64,000 bases of DNA, from assembly GCA_030145845.1 (NCBI GenBank), contig JAIXHJ010000003.1:1-64000 (forward strand), in the 5' to 3' direction. Shown in pieces: positions 49,658-59,339 of the stretch. The DNA comes from Pseudomonadota bacterium (lineage in GTDB: Bacteria > Pseudomonadota > Gammaproteobacteria > Pseudomonadales > Oceanobacteraceae). A model generated the notes under the pieces. It was not told where the DNA came from and did not search any database. It worked only from the letters and a program-made list of their open reading frames with translations. Numbering within the stretch: the stretch's first letter is position 1; every line of letters begins with the position of its first letter. The position numbers were made by a program, and so were the translations under genes.

Positions 49658-50562
49658 GTTACGGATCCGTTCTTTTTGTTGTTGCCTGCGGAATACTTAC
49701 GGTCCTGCAGGTTCCAGAAGGCGGTCAGGCTCAGGCCACTGACCAGATGCCAGATACCCCAGGCGGCGGCGATAATTGCCATGCCGGAAAGCTGATCAAA
49801 AAAGGTAAAAATAATACCGAGGCCGAGGCCGGAATTCTGAATGCCGACTTCCAGAGTGACAGCACGGCTGTCGGCGGTATTCAGCTTCATCAGCCGGGCC
49901 GACAGACGCCCGACGCTGAGGGCCAGGGCGTTATGCAGAATCACGATAAAGAAGAAGCTGCCGATACCGGAGACAAATACCTGCCAGTGTTTTCCCAGCG
50001 TGACGCCGACAAAAATAAACAGTACGGCCAGCGATACCATACGGAAAATACCGTCGCTGCGGGCAGCAAAGCCCGGTGACAGGCGGGCTGTTATCAGCCC
50101 CAGAATTAACGGCACAATCAGTACCAGGCCGACCAGCAGCAGAATGTTTTCCGCCGGCACCGAAATCTCTTTCAGCAGGGCCGCGGTGTCCGGATTCAGG
50201 CCACTGTAAAAGACAAAGCTGGCAGGTGTCATCAGCGCGGCACCGATACTGGAAATACCGGTCATGCTGACTGACAGGGCCGTATTTCCCCGTGCCAGAT
50301 GCGTCATGATGTTGGAAAAACTGCCGCCGGGGCAGGAGCCCACGAGAATAATACCCAGCGCAATTTCTGCCGGCATATCAACCAGCATGGTCAGCCCCCA
50401 GCTGGCCGCCGGGAGCAGAATAAACTGGGCAAAAATACCGGTCAGCGGTCCTTTGGGGCGGACCAGAATGCGGCGGAAATCATCAAGGGTCAGGCTGAGT
50501 GCGATTCCGTACATCATAAATGCCAGAATCAGATTCAGCAGAATTAAACTGGTGCCTGACAT
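49648..50562 (-). CDS. Bile acid:sodium symporter-family transporter
   Basis: 304 residues from the ATG at 50562 (an in-frame ATG at 50574 overlaps the stop of the monooxygenase gene and is also possible). About nine or ten membrane helices. SCPGGSFSNIMTHLARGNTA and the later LEVGIQNSGLGLGI are the two crossover regions that bind sodium in this family. Members carry bile acids, steroid sulfates, pantoate or other organic acids; the substrate is not known here. Confidence 0.85.
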   Translation of the reverse strand: MSGTSLILLNLILAFMMYGIALSLTLDDFRRILVRPKGPLTGIFAQFILLPAASWGLTMLVDMPAEIALGIILVGSCPGGSFSNIMTHLARGNTALSVSMTGISSIGAALMTPASFVFYSGLNPDTAALLKEISVPAENILLLVGLVLIVPLILGLITARLSPGFAARSDGIFRMVSLAVLFIFVGVTLGKHWQVFVSGIGSFFFIVILHNALALSVGRLSARLMKLNTADSRAVTLEVGIQNSGLGLGIIFTFFDQLSGMAIIAAAWGIWHLVSGLSLTAFWNLQDRKYSAGNNKKNGSVTCQ

Positions 50563-50563
50563 A

Positions 50564-51874
50564 TCAGGCACCATTCAGCAGTGGTTTCTGCGTTAAGCGT
50601 TTACGTTCACTGGCCATGGCGTCGAGATAATCGGCCTTATGAACGTAGTAAGCCATGCGCGCCAGCTTCAGATAATTCAGTCCACCATCAACGCGCTGTC
50701 CGGCTTCGGCACGGACTTTCTGCATCAGTTTCTCTGCCGCTGGTGAGCCGTCTTCCCTGGCACGGATAAAATCGGCGACCAGCTGTGCCTGATCATCGCG
50801 ACCCTGCCAGCCAAGGCCCGATGCTTCGACCATCCCCATCACAAACAGGTTGTCGAAATGCGGGGTAAATACGTTCAGATACAGTGCCGGTGCATCCCCC
50901 TGCCAGTTCAGGTATTTCTCATCAATAAACGGATAGTGCAGGGTGTAACCGGTGGCTTCCAGAATCAGGTCGTATTCAGCTTTCTTCCCGTCGCTGAATT
51001 CCACACCTTCCGCGGTCAGCTGCTCAATGGCCGGGCGGACTTTAATGTCGCCATGACCGATATGATGCAGGAAGAGGGAATTCACCACCGGATGGGATTC
51101 GTACATTTTATAGTCCGGGTCCGGCAGGCCGAAGCTGCTGGGTTTGCCGGAAATCAGGCGCACCAGAGTACCGTCAACGATCTGTTTTAAGCGGTTGGGC
51201 AGGCGGATTTTTCCACCCAGGGTATCGGTCGGAATACCGGCAACAAATTTCGGCAGAAAATAGTAACCACGGCGCACTACCATATCCACGCTGTGTGCCC
51301 GGTGGACAGCATCCACGGCAATATCGCAGGCACTGTTACCGCAGCCGATAATCAGCACGCGTTTACCGGCAAAAATATCGGCACTGCGGTATTCACTGCT
51401 GTGAATCATCTCACCGCCGAAGTGGCCTTTGAACTGTCCGTGCCGCGGCTTATGCAGCGTGCCGTTGGCCAGCAGTACGCCGGCACAGTCGATCACTTCC
51501 GTTTTATCTCCACAGGTTACGGTCACCTGCCAGCCAGCGCCACGGGGTTCGACATGATCGACCCGGGTATTAAAACGGTACAGATCATACAGCCCGTTTT
51601 GGCGGGCATAGTCGCGCAGATATTTTGCCATCTCATCATGGCGGGGGTAGGTGGCAACGTCGTCACCCATAGGGAAGCCATCAAATTCCGTCATGCCCTT
51701 GGATGAGATCAGGTGGGCGGAGTCATACATGGTGCTGGTCGGGCTGTTAATGTCCCACAGGCCACCCACATCGGAGTGAGTTTCAATGCCGATCACCGGG
51801 AGGCTCTGTTCTGCCAGACGACGGACGGTACACAGGCCCATCGGGCCGGCGCCAATGACGATATAAGGTTTCAT
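50564..51874 (-). CDS. Flavin-containing monooxygenase
   Basis: 436 residues. The FAD motif is VIGAGPMGLCTVRRLAEQ; the family fingerprint FxGxxxHxxxY appears as FKGHFGGEMIHSSEY. The NADPH motif is LIIGCGNSACDIAVD. It could be an N-, S- or Baeyer-Villiger-type oxygenase. It is the first gene of a five-gene minus-strand run and is divergent from an AraC regulator 177 bases away. Confidence 0.88.
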   Translation of the reverse strand: MKPYIVIGAGPMGLCTVRRLAEQSLPVIGIETHSDVGGLWDINSPTSTMYDSAHLISSKGMTEFDGFPMGDDVATYPRHDEMAKYLRDYARQNGLYDLYRFNTRVDHVEPRGAGWQVTVTCGDKTEVIDCAGVLLANGTLHKPRHGQFKGHFGGEMIHSSEYRSADIFAGKRVLIIGCGNSACDIAVDAVHRAHSVDMVVRRGYYFLPKFVAGIPTDTLGGKIRLPNRLKQIVDGTLVRLISGKPSSFGLPDPDYKMYESHPVVNSLFLHHIGHGDIKVRPAIEQLTAEGVEFSDGKKAEYDLILEATGYTLHYPFIDEKYLNWQGDAPALYLNVFTPHFDNLFVMGMVEASGLGWQGRDDQAQLVADFIRAREDGSPAAEKLMQKVRAEAGQRVDGGLNYLKLARMAYYVHKADYLDAMASERKRLTQKPLLNGA

Positions 51875-52051
51875 AGTGCGGTACCCTGTTTTTTATTGTT
51901 CAGGCCCTGGCCTGTGAATGCACCCGCGTGGAGACACTCTTCGTTATTGTCAGGGTCAGATTACTGAAGAAAGTACCGGCCGGCTCTGGCCCATTGAGAC
52001 CAGAACTGGTTAATATGGGACAAACGATAATAACAAGCCGGACCTGACAGC

Positions 52052-53029
52052 ATGACATCCAGCGTAACGCCGGGGTTTACCCGGGCAATTCTGACCGTAC
52101 TGCCACAACTGAATATTGCCCTGCCAGCGGCACTGCAGCAGCGCCTGCAGGCGGTGCCGGCGGACGAGCGCCTGCCGATGAGTCTGCAGGATGAATTGTG
52201 GCAGGCGGTGGCAGAGCAGAGCCACGATAGCTGCACCGGTCTGCAGATCGGCCGTGCCCTGCAGCTGGCCAACTTTGACATGGTCGGATTCCTGCTGCTC
52301 AGCAGTCCGACACTGGCTGAAGCCGCCGATGCCCTGGTGTCTTATTCAACCCTGATTGGCGAAGGCGGCAGCTTTACCATTCTGTCCACGGCACAGGGCT
52401 GGAAGCTCAGCTACCGGGCGGAATTCCGCTGCGGCCGTCTTCTTCGTCTGGATGCGATTGTGGCCAGCATTCTGTTTGGTGCCCGCTGGCTGGTCGGTCA
52501 GGATCTGACCCCACTGGCCGCCGGTTTTGAAGGAGCGGATGACCAGTGCACCGAACGGCAGCAGTTATTTGGCCGTGCACAACTGTTGTTTGAGCAAGCG
52601 GATACCTGGCTGGAATTCAGCGCCGCTGACTGGCAGCGGCCACTGCACAGCGGCAGTCACGAAGTGCGTGAACAGATGCTGCGGCTGGCGCAGCAGCAGA
52701 TGCAGCGCATGCATCCGCGCACCATGGTGGATAAGGTCAGTGCCCAGCTGCGCCAGCGGCCGTGGATGAACCGTCAGCAGACCGCTACCCTGCTGGCCGT
52801 CAGTGAACGGCACATGAACCGTAAGCTGGCAGAACAGCAGCTGAGTTTCCGCCAGCTGGCGGATAAGGTGCGCATGGAGTGTGCGCTGGAGCTGCTGAAA
52901 GAGCGCGGGGCGACACAGGAAAGCATGGCCAGTTATCTGGGCTATTCCGATGGCAGTGCGTTCGCCAAAGCCTTTAAACGCTGGACCGGCATGAGCATGC
53001 GTGCCTGGCTGACGCAGGGCCTGAAATGA
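52052..53029 (+). CDS. AraC-family transcriptional regulator (ArgR/OruR-like N-terminus)
   Basis: 325 residues. An N-terminal effector domain of the arabinose-binding-like type (ANFDMVGFLLLSSPTLAEAA) and a C-terminal pair of helix-turn-helix motifs (TATLLAVSERHMNRKLAEQQ, then SYLGYSDGSAFAKAFKRWTG). It is divergent from the monooxygenase operon, so it is probably its activator. That is inference from arrangement. Confidence 0.88.
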   Translation: MTSSVTPGFTRAILTVLPQLNIALPAALQQRLQAVPADERLPMSLQDELWQAVAEQSHDSCTGLQIGRALQLANFDMVGFLLLSSPTLAEAADALVSYSTLIGEGGSFTILSTAQGWKLSYRAEFRCGRLLRLDAIVASILFGARWLVGQDLTPLAAGFEGADDQCTERQQLFGRAQLLFEQADTWLEFSAADWQRPLHSGSHEVREQMLRLAQQQMQRMHPRTMVDKVSAQLRQRPWMNRQQTATLLAVSERHMNRKLAEQQLSFRQLADKVRMECALELLKERGATQESMASYLGYSDGSAFAKAFKRWTGMSMRAWLTQGLK

Positions 53030-53054
53030 AATCAGGCTGGCATCAGATAGTAAT

Positions 53055-53077
53055 GGATATTATTATCATTAATATCC
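53055..53077. promoter_or_regulatory. Inverted repeat with resemblance to a Fur box
   Basis: GGATATTA (53055-53062) and TAATATCC (53070-53077) with seven bases between. Read on the minus strand the middle contains AATGATAATAAT, similar to the GATAAT repeats of Fur sites. It lies 22 bases before the next gene, where a repressor could act. No T-run follows, so it is not a terminator of the AraC gene. Confidence 0.4.
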
Positions 53078-53098
53078 TGAGGAAATATTGGCCATGGA

Positions 53099-53968
53099 AT
53101 GACCCGATTACACATTATTCTCATCTCAGTGGCGGCTGTTCTGCTGCTGCTCTGGCACTTTGCCGGTGGCAGCAATTATCTGATGACGTCGTCTGTGCAG
53201 GTTGGTCCGACCGGGACTGAGGTTGTTACCGTACCGGACACTGCTGCCGGTGAGATAGTCACCGTTGCTGAAGCTGCAGAGAAAAATACAGAAGCAGGAG
53301 AAGCAAAGACGTGCGTTGGTGTTAAAGGCAAGGCTGCCTGGCAGCCGATACTGAATGTTATCCGGGCAGCGAATACGAAAGGTGACTGGGAGACATTTCA
53401 GCAGTTGGGATATGAGGTGGTTTTCGGTAAATATTGCCCGCATGAACGATATGAGCAGGCTATCACGCCCTTTTATTATGTATTGGCACGGATGCCCCTG
53501 AATATGTTGCGCGGTTATCTGGAGCAGGGTCACCGACTGACGGATAAAGAATTACTGATGGCCTTCTGGGATCTGGAAAAAGCACGCTATCTGGTAAGAC
53601 AGGGATATGTTCTCAGGTCAGAAGACGAGTACTTTGAAGCATCACGGCGGCTGATTACCCGACATGGTGCGGAAGCCGTGCAGTTTATGGTGGAGAACAG
53701 TTTCAGTTTTAAGAATCTCCTGACAGATGACGGTAAGGAGCGGAGCCTGTTCCATACGGTACTGTTCTCAATTGATAATGATGACGAGCCGGATATGGAT
53801 TTACTGAACCGGGTTTATCAGTATGGTGCCAGGCCGGTCTGTTCGCGTATTGAGAAATACTATGCGGAGGGCTGGAGGTTTACTCTTGCTGATCAGGATC
53901 AGGAAAAGGCCGTCAGCTTCTGGAAATCAACGCGTTATTATCAGGAGTGTGCTGAGTCCGGCAGGTAA
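53099..53968 (+). CDS. Unrecognised protein with N-terminal membrane anchor
   Basis: 289 residues. An N-terminal helix (LHIILISVAAVLLLLWHFAG) with few basic residues before it acts as an anchor or uncleaved signal. The linker is rich in Thr, Glu and Ala. The rest is soluble and helical (AITPFYYVLARMPLNMLRGY, MAFWDLEKARYLVRQGYVL), somewhat like ankyrin or TPR-type helical repeats. Four Cys residues are present. I do not recognise the family. Flanking genes give no hint, since the AraC gene upstream belongs to the divergent operon. Confidence 0.6.
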   Translation: MTRLHIILISVAAVLLLLWHFAGGSNYLMTSSVQVGPTGTEVVTVPDTAAGEIVTVAEAAEKNTEAGEAKTCVGVKGKAAWQPILNVIRAANTKGDWETFQQLGYEVVFGKYCPHERYEQAITPFYYVLARMPLNMLRGYLEQGHRLTDKELLMAFWDLEKARYLVRQGYVLRSEDEYFEASRRLITRHGAEAVQFMVENSFSFKNLLTDDGKERSLFHTVLFSIDNDDEPDMDLLNRVYQYGARPVCSRIEKYYAEGWRFTLADQDQEKAVSFWKSTRYYQECAESGR

Positions 53969-53982
53969 ATCCGGCCTGAAAA

Positions 53983-54693
53983 TCAGGCCGGTTGAATATC
54001 CGTAAAAGTTGAAACCGCCGGGTGGCCGGGATTGGCCGGAATATCGCCATCGCGGATCAGCCAGCAGGTCTGCAGACCGGCTTCCCGGGCAGCGTCCAGC
54101 TCTTCTTTAATATCGGATAAAAACAGCACATCGGCGGCCTGGATATCATGTTGCTGCTGCAGTTCAGCAACAATATTACGGTAGGAATCTGCCTCCCGCT
54201 TAGGGCCGCTATTGGTATCAAAATAACCGCTGAACAGTGGCTGCAGGTCACCGGCTTCGCTGTAGCCGAAGAAGAGTTTCTGTGCTGCCACGGAACCGGA
54301 TGAATAAACATACAGCGGAATATTCTGCTGGTGCCATTGCTGCAGGCACTGTACGGCATCCGCGTACATATGCGCCTGGTAATCGCCGTTGTGGTAGCCC
54401 TGTTGCCAGATCATGCCCTGCAGAGCTTTGAGGGGCGTGGCTTTTTTATCGGTGGCGATCCATTGCAACAGAACATTGCTGATGGCCTCAATATCGTCAG
54501 CGCTTACCTGCAGACCTTCCGCCGCGGCCAGTTGTGCGGTTTCCTGCAGCAGCTTTTTTATGTCTGTTTTATCGGCATTGGCGCGGATAAATTCCGGCAA
54601 TTTCTTTGCGGCATAGGGAAACAGCACCTCTTTCACAAAAGCAATGGACGAGGTGGTGCCTTCAATATCGGTAAGGATGATTCTGGCAGTCAT
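53983..54693 (-). CDS. mtnC: Enolase-phosphatase E1 (MtnC)
   Basis: 236 residues, HAD-family enzyme with the nucleophile motif ILTDIEGTTSSIAFVKEVLF. It enolises and dephosphorylates 2,3-diketo-5-methylthiopentyl-1-phosphate in methionine salvage. YVYSSGSVAAQKLFFGYS and FLSDIKEELDAAREAG are further HAD motifs. The start overlaps the mtnD stop by one base. Confidence 0.94.
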   Translation of the reverse strand: MTARIILTDIEGTTSSIAFVKEVLFPYAAKKLPEFIRANADKTDIKKLLQETAQLAAAEGLQVSADDIEAISNVLLQWIATDKKATPLKALQGMIWQQGYHNGDYQAHMYADAVQCLQQWHQQNIPLYVYSSGSVAAQKLFFGYSEAGDLQPLFSGYFDTNSGPKREADSYRNIVAELQQQHDIQAADVLFLSDIKEELDAAREAGLQTCWLIRDGDIPANPGHPAVSTFTDIQPA

Positions 54694-55247
54694 CAGTTAT
54701 CCAGACGGTTAAAGTGTGTGGCAATGTCACTGCCGGTAAAATTGGCAACCCAGCCTTCCGGATTATTGAACAGACGGATGGCAACAAAATTGGGGTTCGG
54801 GCCCATATCAAACCAGTGCGGGGTATTGGCCGGCACGCTGATCAGATCACCTTTTTTGCAGATAACTTCGTACACTTCGTGGCCGACGTGCATGGTAAAC
54901 AGCCCTTCACCGGCGACGAAAAATCGCACTTCATCTTCGCTGTGCGTATGTTCGCTGAGGAATTTTTTGCGCATATCCGCTTTCTGCGGATGGTCAGCAC
55001 TGAGGCTGACCACATCGACGGTCTGATAACCATCTTCGGCAATCAGGCGGTCGATATCCTTGCGGTAGGCATCGATGACTTCTTCCTGTGACGCGCCGGG
55101 GGTGATGGCTTTATCCGTTCGCCACTGCTCAAAACGGACACCGATATCCGCCAGCCGGTCGCGGATTTTTTCGGGGTTTTCAGTGGTAAACAGCAGGTCT
55201 GTGGTATGACTCAGATTGCTGTCTTTATAGATACGGATCGTGCTCAT
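54693..55247 (-). CDS. mtnD: Acireductone dioxygenase (MtnD)
   Basis: 184 residues, cupin enzyme. Metal ligands lie in EHTHSEDEVRFFVAGEGLF, and a later His is in PANTPHWFDMGPNPNF. It cleaves the acireductone to the methionine precursor and formate with iron. It sits between mtnB and mtnC in a four-gene run. Confidence 0.94.
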   Translation of the reverse strand: MSTIRIYKDSNLSHTTDLLFTTENPEKIRDRLADIGVRFEQWRTDKAITPGASQEEVIDAYRKDIDRLIAEDGYQTVDVVSLSADHPQKADMRKKFLSEHTHSEDEVRFFVAGEGLFTMHVGHEVYEVICKKGDLISVPANTPHWFDMGPNPNFVAIRLFNNPEGWVANFTGSDIATHFNRLDN

Positions 55248-55254
55248 GCGGGCC

Positions 55255-55878
55255 TCACAGGTTGCGGATTTTCAGCAGTTCGAGCTGATAACCCAATAGG
55301 TTTTCGAGTGCTTCCAGATGACGGAAACATCCGGCCAGGTCTTTACCCCAGGTATATACACCGTGTCCCCGGATCAGGTACGCATGCCCCTGACCCTGCT
55401 GCTGCATATGCTGTTCAACCCGGGACGCCAGACGGTGAATGTCCTGATCGTTGGCAAACAGCGGAAAGGTAACCGTGTCTTCGTGGGTGGTTTCGCCGGC
55501 AAAAGCTTTCTGCAGCTCCCAGCCGGTGAGTGACAGGCTGTCGTCTTTCCAAATTTGGGAAAGAACCACAGCGATGGGGGAATGGGTATGTAATACAGCG
55601 CCAATCTGTTCGTCACGCTGATAGAGCTGGGTGTGCAGCAGGGTTTCCGCCGATGGTTTGCCAGCGCTCAGCGCCTTGCCCTGCCAGTCGACCACCAGAA
55701 TATCTTTCGGGGTCAGTTCGCCTTTGTGTTTGCCTGAACTGGTCAGGGCACAGCACTGGTCATTCAGACGGACGGAATAATTGGAGCTGGTGGCCGGTGA
55801 CCAGCCACGGTTGTACAGGATGCGGCCATAATCACAAAGCGCACTGGCCGCGCGGTTAAATTCCTGCGGATTGAACAT
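55255..55878 (-). CDS. mtnB: Methylthioribulose-1-phosphate dehydratase (MtnB)
   Basis: 207 residues from the ATG at 55878, class II aldolase fold. Zinc-binding His residues lie in AVLHTHSPIAVV and YLIRGHGVYTWG. The longer frame to 55923 overlaps mtnA and is rejected. It is the step after MtnA. Confidence 0.92.
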   Translation of the reverse strand: MFNPQEFNRAASALCDYGRILYNRGWSPATSSNYSVRLNDQCCALTSSGKHKGELTPKDILVVDWQGKALSAGKPSAETLLHTQLYQRDEQIGAVLHTHSPIAVVLSQIWKDDSLSLTGWELQKAFAGETTHEDTVTFPLFANDQDIHRLASRVEQHMQQQGQGHAYLIRGHGVYTWGKDLAGCFRHLEALENLLGYQLELLKIRNL

Positions 55879-55900
55879 TCGGTTAAACCTCTGGGCGCTG

Positions 55901-56917
55901 TCAGCGGGAAAACAGCAGCGCAATACTGTCGCTGTCGGGTTGCATGATCAGCCCTTTTTCGGTGGCGATCACATCAATCAGCCCGGCGGGGGTGACATCA
56001 AACGACGGGTTAAGAGCCTGGCAGCCGGCTGGTGCAATCGGCTTACCGGCCAGGCTGGTGACTTCTTCCTGCGGGCGCTGCTCAATGGGAATATCGTCGC
56101 CGGAGGGCAGGCTGAGGTCGAAGGTGGTGGTCGGCGCCACCACCATGACATTAATACCATGATGTTTGGCCAGCACGGCCAGACTGTAGGTGCCGATTTT
56201 ATTGGCCACATCACCATTGGCGGTGATGCGGTCAGCGCCGACAATCACCCAGTCGACTTTCTCACGGCGGAACAGCTGCGCGGCGGCACCATCGCACACC
56301 AGAGATACCGGGATATTATCCTGCATCAGTTCCCAGGCGGTCAGGCGTGCGCCCTGCAGCCACGGACGGGTTTCACCGGCATAAACCTGCTGCACTTTAT
56401 TATCGCCCCAGGCCGAACGGATCACACCCAGTGCAGTACCGTGCCCGCCGGTCGCCAGTGCACCGGTATTGCAGTGGGTATAAATCACGGAATTATCGTT
56501 GATCAGCGAAGCGCCGAACTGACCCATGGTCAGGTTGGCAGCGATATCTTCTTCATGAATTCTGCGTGCTTCCGCCACCAGAGTGTGGGCGTCGGCAGTA
56601 TTCAGGGCGGCCATGCGTTCCAGCGCCCAGAACAGATTCACCGCCGTGGGGCGGGACTCTGCCAGTACCTGATAGGCGTCCTGCAGATCACGTCCGGCCA
56701 GTGCATCCAGCGCATAGCCATAGGCTGCGGCAATACCGATGGCCGGTGCACCCCGTACCACCATATCGCGGATGGCAGCGGCTACTTCAGCGGCGGTGGT
56801 GTATTCCAGCATATGGTGCTCATGTGGCAGGGCACGCTGATCCAGCAGATGCAGGCTCTGATGGCGCCATTCGATGGCATGGAAAGAAGCTGGGTGACCG
56901 GTGGAGAGTGCAGTCAT
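55901..56917 (-). CDS. mtnA: Methylthioribose-1-phosphate isomerase (MtnA)
   Basis: 338 residues, related to eIF2B subunits. [40 protein letters not shown] and the catalytic region [21 protein letters not shown] are conserved. It is the first gene of mtnA-mtnB-mtnD-mtnC. AGGAAG lies before the ATG, and a GGGGTTAACCCC palindrome stands at 56937-56948 in the leader. The enzymes that would supply its substrate (MtnP, or MtnN with MtnK) are not in the window. Confidence 0.94.
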   Translation of the reverse strand: MTALSTGHPASFHAIEWRHQSLHLLDQRALPHEHHMLEYTTAAEVAAAIRDMVVRGAPAIGIAAAYGYALDALAGRDLQDAYQVLAESRPTAVNLFWALERMAALNTADAHTLVAEARRIHEEDIAANLTMGQFGASLINDNSVIYTHCNTGALATGGHGTALGVIRSAWGDNKVQQVYAGETRPWLQGARLTAWELMQDNIPVSLVCDGAAAQLFRREKVDWVIVGADRITANGDVANKIGTYSLAVLAKHHGINVMVVAPTTTFDLSLPSGDDIPIEQRPQEEVTSLAGKPIAPAGCQALNPSFDVTPAGLIDVIATEKGLIMQPDSDSIALLFSR

Positions 56918-57004
56918 AGTGATCTTCCTGAAGCGCGGGGTTAACCCCGGGGCGGTTCGAGGGGCGTATTCTAGCGCAGGAGGGAGCCGGGATGTAGTGG
57001 AATA

Positions 57005-57039
57005 AGCACAGGAAGGTCCTCTGGAAGGCTTCCTGTGCT
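57005..57039 (-). terminator. Hairpin after pgi
   Basis: Eleven-base arms AGCACAGGAAG (57005-57015) and CTTCCTGTGCT (57029-57039), loop of 13, followed on the minus strand only by TTATT. It is probably the 3' end of the pgi transcript, though the T-run is weak. Confidence 0.6.
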
Positions 57040-57045
57040 GATGGT

Positions 57046-58704
57046 TTACAGCAGATTCTGCATCTGATGGAAGGCGCGGATCAGGCCGTTGGTTGAGCCA
57101 TCAAAATCCTGTGGGATTTTATCCGACTCCAGTGCGCCCAGCACTTTGCTGCCCAGCTGTTTACCCAGTTCCACACCCCACTGGTCGAAGGAGTTGATGC
57201 CCCAGATAAAGCCCTGTGCAGCTACCTTGTGTTCGTACAGGGCAATCAGTGCCCCCACGGTCTGTGGTTTGGCTTTGGGGAAATACAGGGTATTACTTGG
57301 CCGGTTGCCGGGAATAACTTTCTGCGGTGCCAGTACGATGGCTTCAGCTTTGCTCATGCCGGCGGCGATCAGTTCGGCCACGGCTTCATCTTCCGATTTC
57401 CCCTGCAGCAGGGCCTGGCTCTGGCTGAGGCAGTTTGAAACCAGCATGGCGTGGAAGTTATCAATCGGGTTGTGGCTGCTCATCGGCATAATAAAGTCAC
57501 AGGGCGAGAAGTGCGTGCCCTGATGCAGCAGCTGATGGAAGGCGTGCTGGCCGTTGGTGCCGACGCCGCCCCAGATAATCGGGCCGGTGTTGTAATCGGT
57601 GTGATAGCCGTCGATGGTGACGGATTTACCGTTACTCTCCATATCCAGCTGCTGCAGGTGAGCCGGCAGCGAGCGCAGGTAATGGTCGTAGGGCAGAATG
57701 GCGTGTGAGTTCACGCCGAAGAAATTCACGTACCACACCCCCAGCAGGGCCATGATGACCGGCATATTCTGCTCCAGCGGCGCGGTGCGGAAATGCTCAT
57801 CCATCTGATAGGCACCGTGCAGCAGGTCGCGGAAGTTATCGATGCCGATGGCCAGTGCCAGCGGCAGGCCAATGGCCGACCAGAGTGAATAACGGCCGCC
57901 GACCCAGTCCCACATGGGGAAGATGTTTTCTTCATCAATGCCGAAGGCTTTGGCTTTTTCGACATTGGATGACACGGCGGTGAAATGCTTGGGCAGATCG
58001 TCTTCGGTGCCGCCGTTGTCGAGGAACCACTGGCGGCAGGCGGTGGCATTTTTCAGGGTTTCCTGGGTGCCGAACGATTTGGACTGGATAATAAATAAGG
58101 TGGTCGCCGGGTCGAGACGCTTGAGAATCTCGGTAATGTGCGAGCCGTCAATATTGGCCAGATAGTGAATGTTCAGGCGGCTGTCCCAGTAGGGCTTGAG
58201 TGCGCCTGAGGCCAGTTTGGGGCCGAGGAAGGAGCCGCCGATACCGATGGATACCACATCGGTGAAGGGTTTGTTGCTGTAGCCACGCCATTGGTTGCGG
58301 CGGACTTTCCAGCAGAATTCTTCCATGCGGTGCACGGTATCACGCACTTCCGGCATGATGTCCTGACCATCGACCAGAATCGGACGGTCACTGAAATTGC
58401 GCAGGGCGGTGTGCAGGGCCGGGCGGTTTTCACTGCGGTTAATGGCCTCGCCGGTGAACATGCTGTCGATCTGCTGTGGCAGGTTGCGCTCATGGGCAAG
58501 CTGAATCAGCAGGTGCATGGTGTCTTCGTTGATCCGGTTTTTGGAGTAATCGAGGCTCAGGCCGGCCGCTTCGGCATGGAAGCGTTCAAAACGGTTGGTG
58601 TCTTCGGCAAACCAGCTGCGCATGTGCTGGTGGCGGATGTCATCGTAATGGCTCTGTAATGACTTCCAGATTTCAGATTGGGTCAGGCTTCCTGTGGTCG
58701 CCAT
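57046..58704 (-). CDS. pgi: Glucose-6-phosphate isomerase
   Basis: 552 residues from the ATG at 58704, near the E. coli length of 549. [19 protein letters not shown] binds the phosphate. [19 protein letters not shown] and a C-terminal [20 protein letters not shown] are family signatures. AAGGA at six bases supports ATG 58704 over the ATG six bases earlier and the much longer frame to 58836. Confidence 0.95.
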   Translation of the reverse strand: MATTGSLTQSEIWKSLQSHYDDIRHQHMRSWFAEDTNRFERFHAEAAGLSLDYSKNRINEDTMHLLIQLAHERNLPQQIDSMFTGEAINRSENRPALHTALRNFSDRPILVDGQDIMPEVRDTVHRMEEFCWKVRRNQWRGYSNKPFTDVVSIGIGGSFLGPKLASGALKPYWDSRLNIHYLANIDGSHITEILKRLDPATTLFIIQSKSFGTQETLKNATACRQWFLDNGGTEDDLPKHFTAVSSNVEKAKAFGIDEENIFPMWDWVGGRYSLWSAIGLPLALAIGIDNFRDLLHGAYQMDEHFRTAPLEQNMPVIMALLGVWYVNFFGVNSHAILPYDHYLRSLPAHLQQLDMESNGKSVTIDGYHTDYNTGPIIWGGVGTNGQHAFHQLLHQGTHFSPCDFIMPMSSHNPIDNFHAMLVSNCLSQSQALLQGKSEDEAVAELIAAGMSKAEAIVLAPQKVIPGNRPSNTLYFPKAKPQTVGALIALYEHKVAAQGFIWGINSFDQWGVELGKQLGSKVLGALESDKIPQDFDGSTNGLIRAFHQMQNLL

Positions 58705-58796
58705 TGGCATTCCTTGTGTCCGAACTTTTCCGCTGAGTATACGGAAGGCCGCGGGGGTGGGCAAAAAACGGCAGCATTGGAAGGTGGCGGGGGTGT

Positions 58797-58828
58797 AAAA
58801 AAGCCGCTCGGGCCGGAGCCGGAGCGGC
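58797..58828 (-). terminator. Rho-independent terminator after panD
   Basis: On the minus strand the stem GCCGCTC/GAGCGGC (58822-58828 and 58803-58809, with further GC-rich pairing inside) is followed by six T (58797-58802). It ends the panB-panC-panD run. Confidence 0.85.
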
Positions 58829-58848
58829 GTTTTCATGACAGTTCCGGG

Positions 58849-59229
58849 TCAGGCAACCTGTACCGGAATATCGAAACTGGTGTGGCTGACGCTGTTATCG
58901 GCGTTCAGGTACACCATTTTCGGTCGGAAGCTGGCCAGTTCTTCCTCAGAGAAAGCACCGTAGGTACAGATAATAATGCGGTCACCCAGATCGGCCTGGT
59001 GAGCGGCGGCACCGTTCAGGGAAATGATACCGGAGCCGTCTTCACCACGGATGATGTAGGTGGTGAAACGCTTGCCGTTATCAATGTTGTAAATCTGGAT
59101 CTGTTCAAATTCGCGCATGCCGGCCAGGTCGAGCAACTGGCCGTCGATGGCACAGGAACCTTCGTAGTTCAGCACTGCGTGAGTTACCCGCGCCTGGTGG
59201 AGCTTGGCTTTAAGCATCGTGGATTGCAT
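58849..59229 (-). CDS. panD: Aspartate 1-decarboxylase proenzyme
   Basis: 126 residues. Self-processing Gly-Ser site is seen in [14 protein letters not shown]; the new N-terminal Ser becomes the pyruvoyl group. [17 protein letters not shown] and [19 protein letters not shown] are conserved. It makes beta-alanine for pantothenate. AAAGGGG five bases before the ATG at 59229 fixes the start. Confidence 0.95.
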   Translation of the reverse strand: MQSTMLKAKLHQARVTHAVLNYEGSCAIDGQLLDLAGMREFEQIQIYNIDNGKRFTTYIIRGEDGSGIISLNGAAAHQADLGDRIIICTYGAFSEEELASFRPKMVYLNADNSVSHTSFDIPVQVA

Positions 59230-59307
59230 AGGAACCCCTTTCATTCAGGACAGACGCCGGTCCGGCTCGGAATGGCTGTGACACACCGGATCGGAATTGT
59301 TCACTTT

Positions 59308-59327
59308 GCCCGCAGCGGACTGCGGGC
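59308..59327. repeat. Strong GC hairpin between panC and panD
   Basis: GCCCGCAG (59308-59315), tetraloop CGGA, CTGCGGGC (59320-59327). No T-run follows in either direction, so it is more likely an mRNA stabiliser or processing site than a terminator. Confidence 0.6.
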
Positions 59328-59339
59328 GCGCAGTATGCC

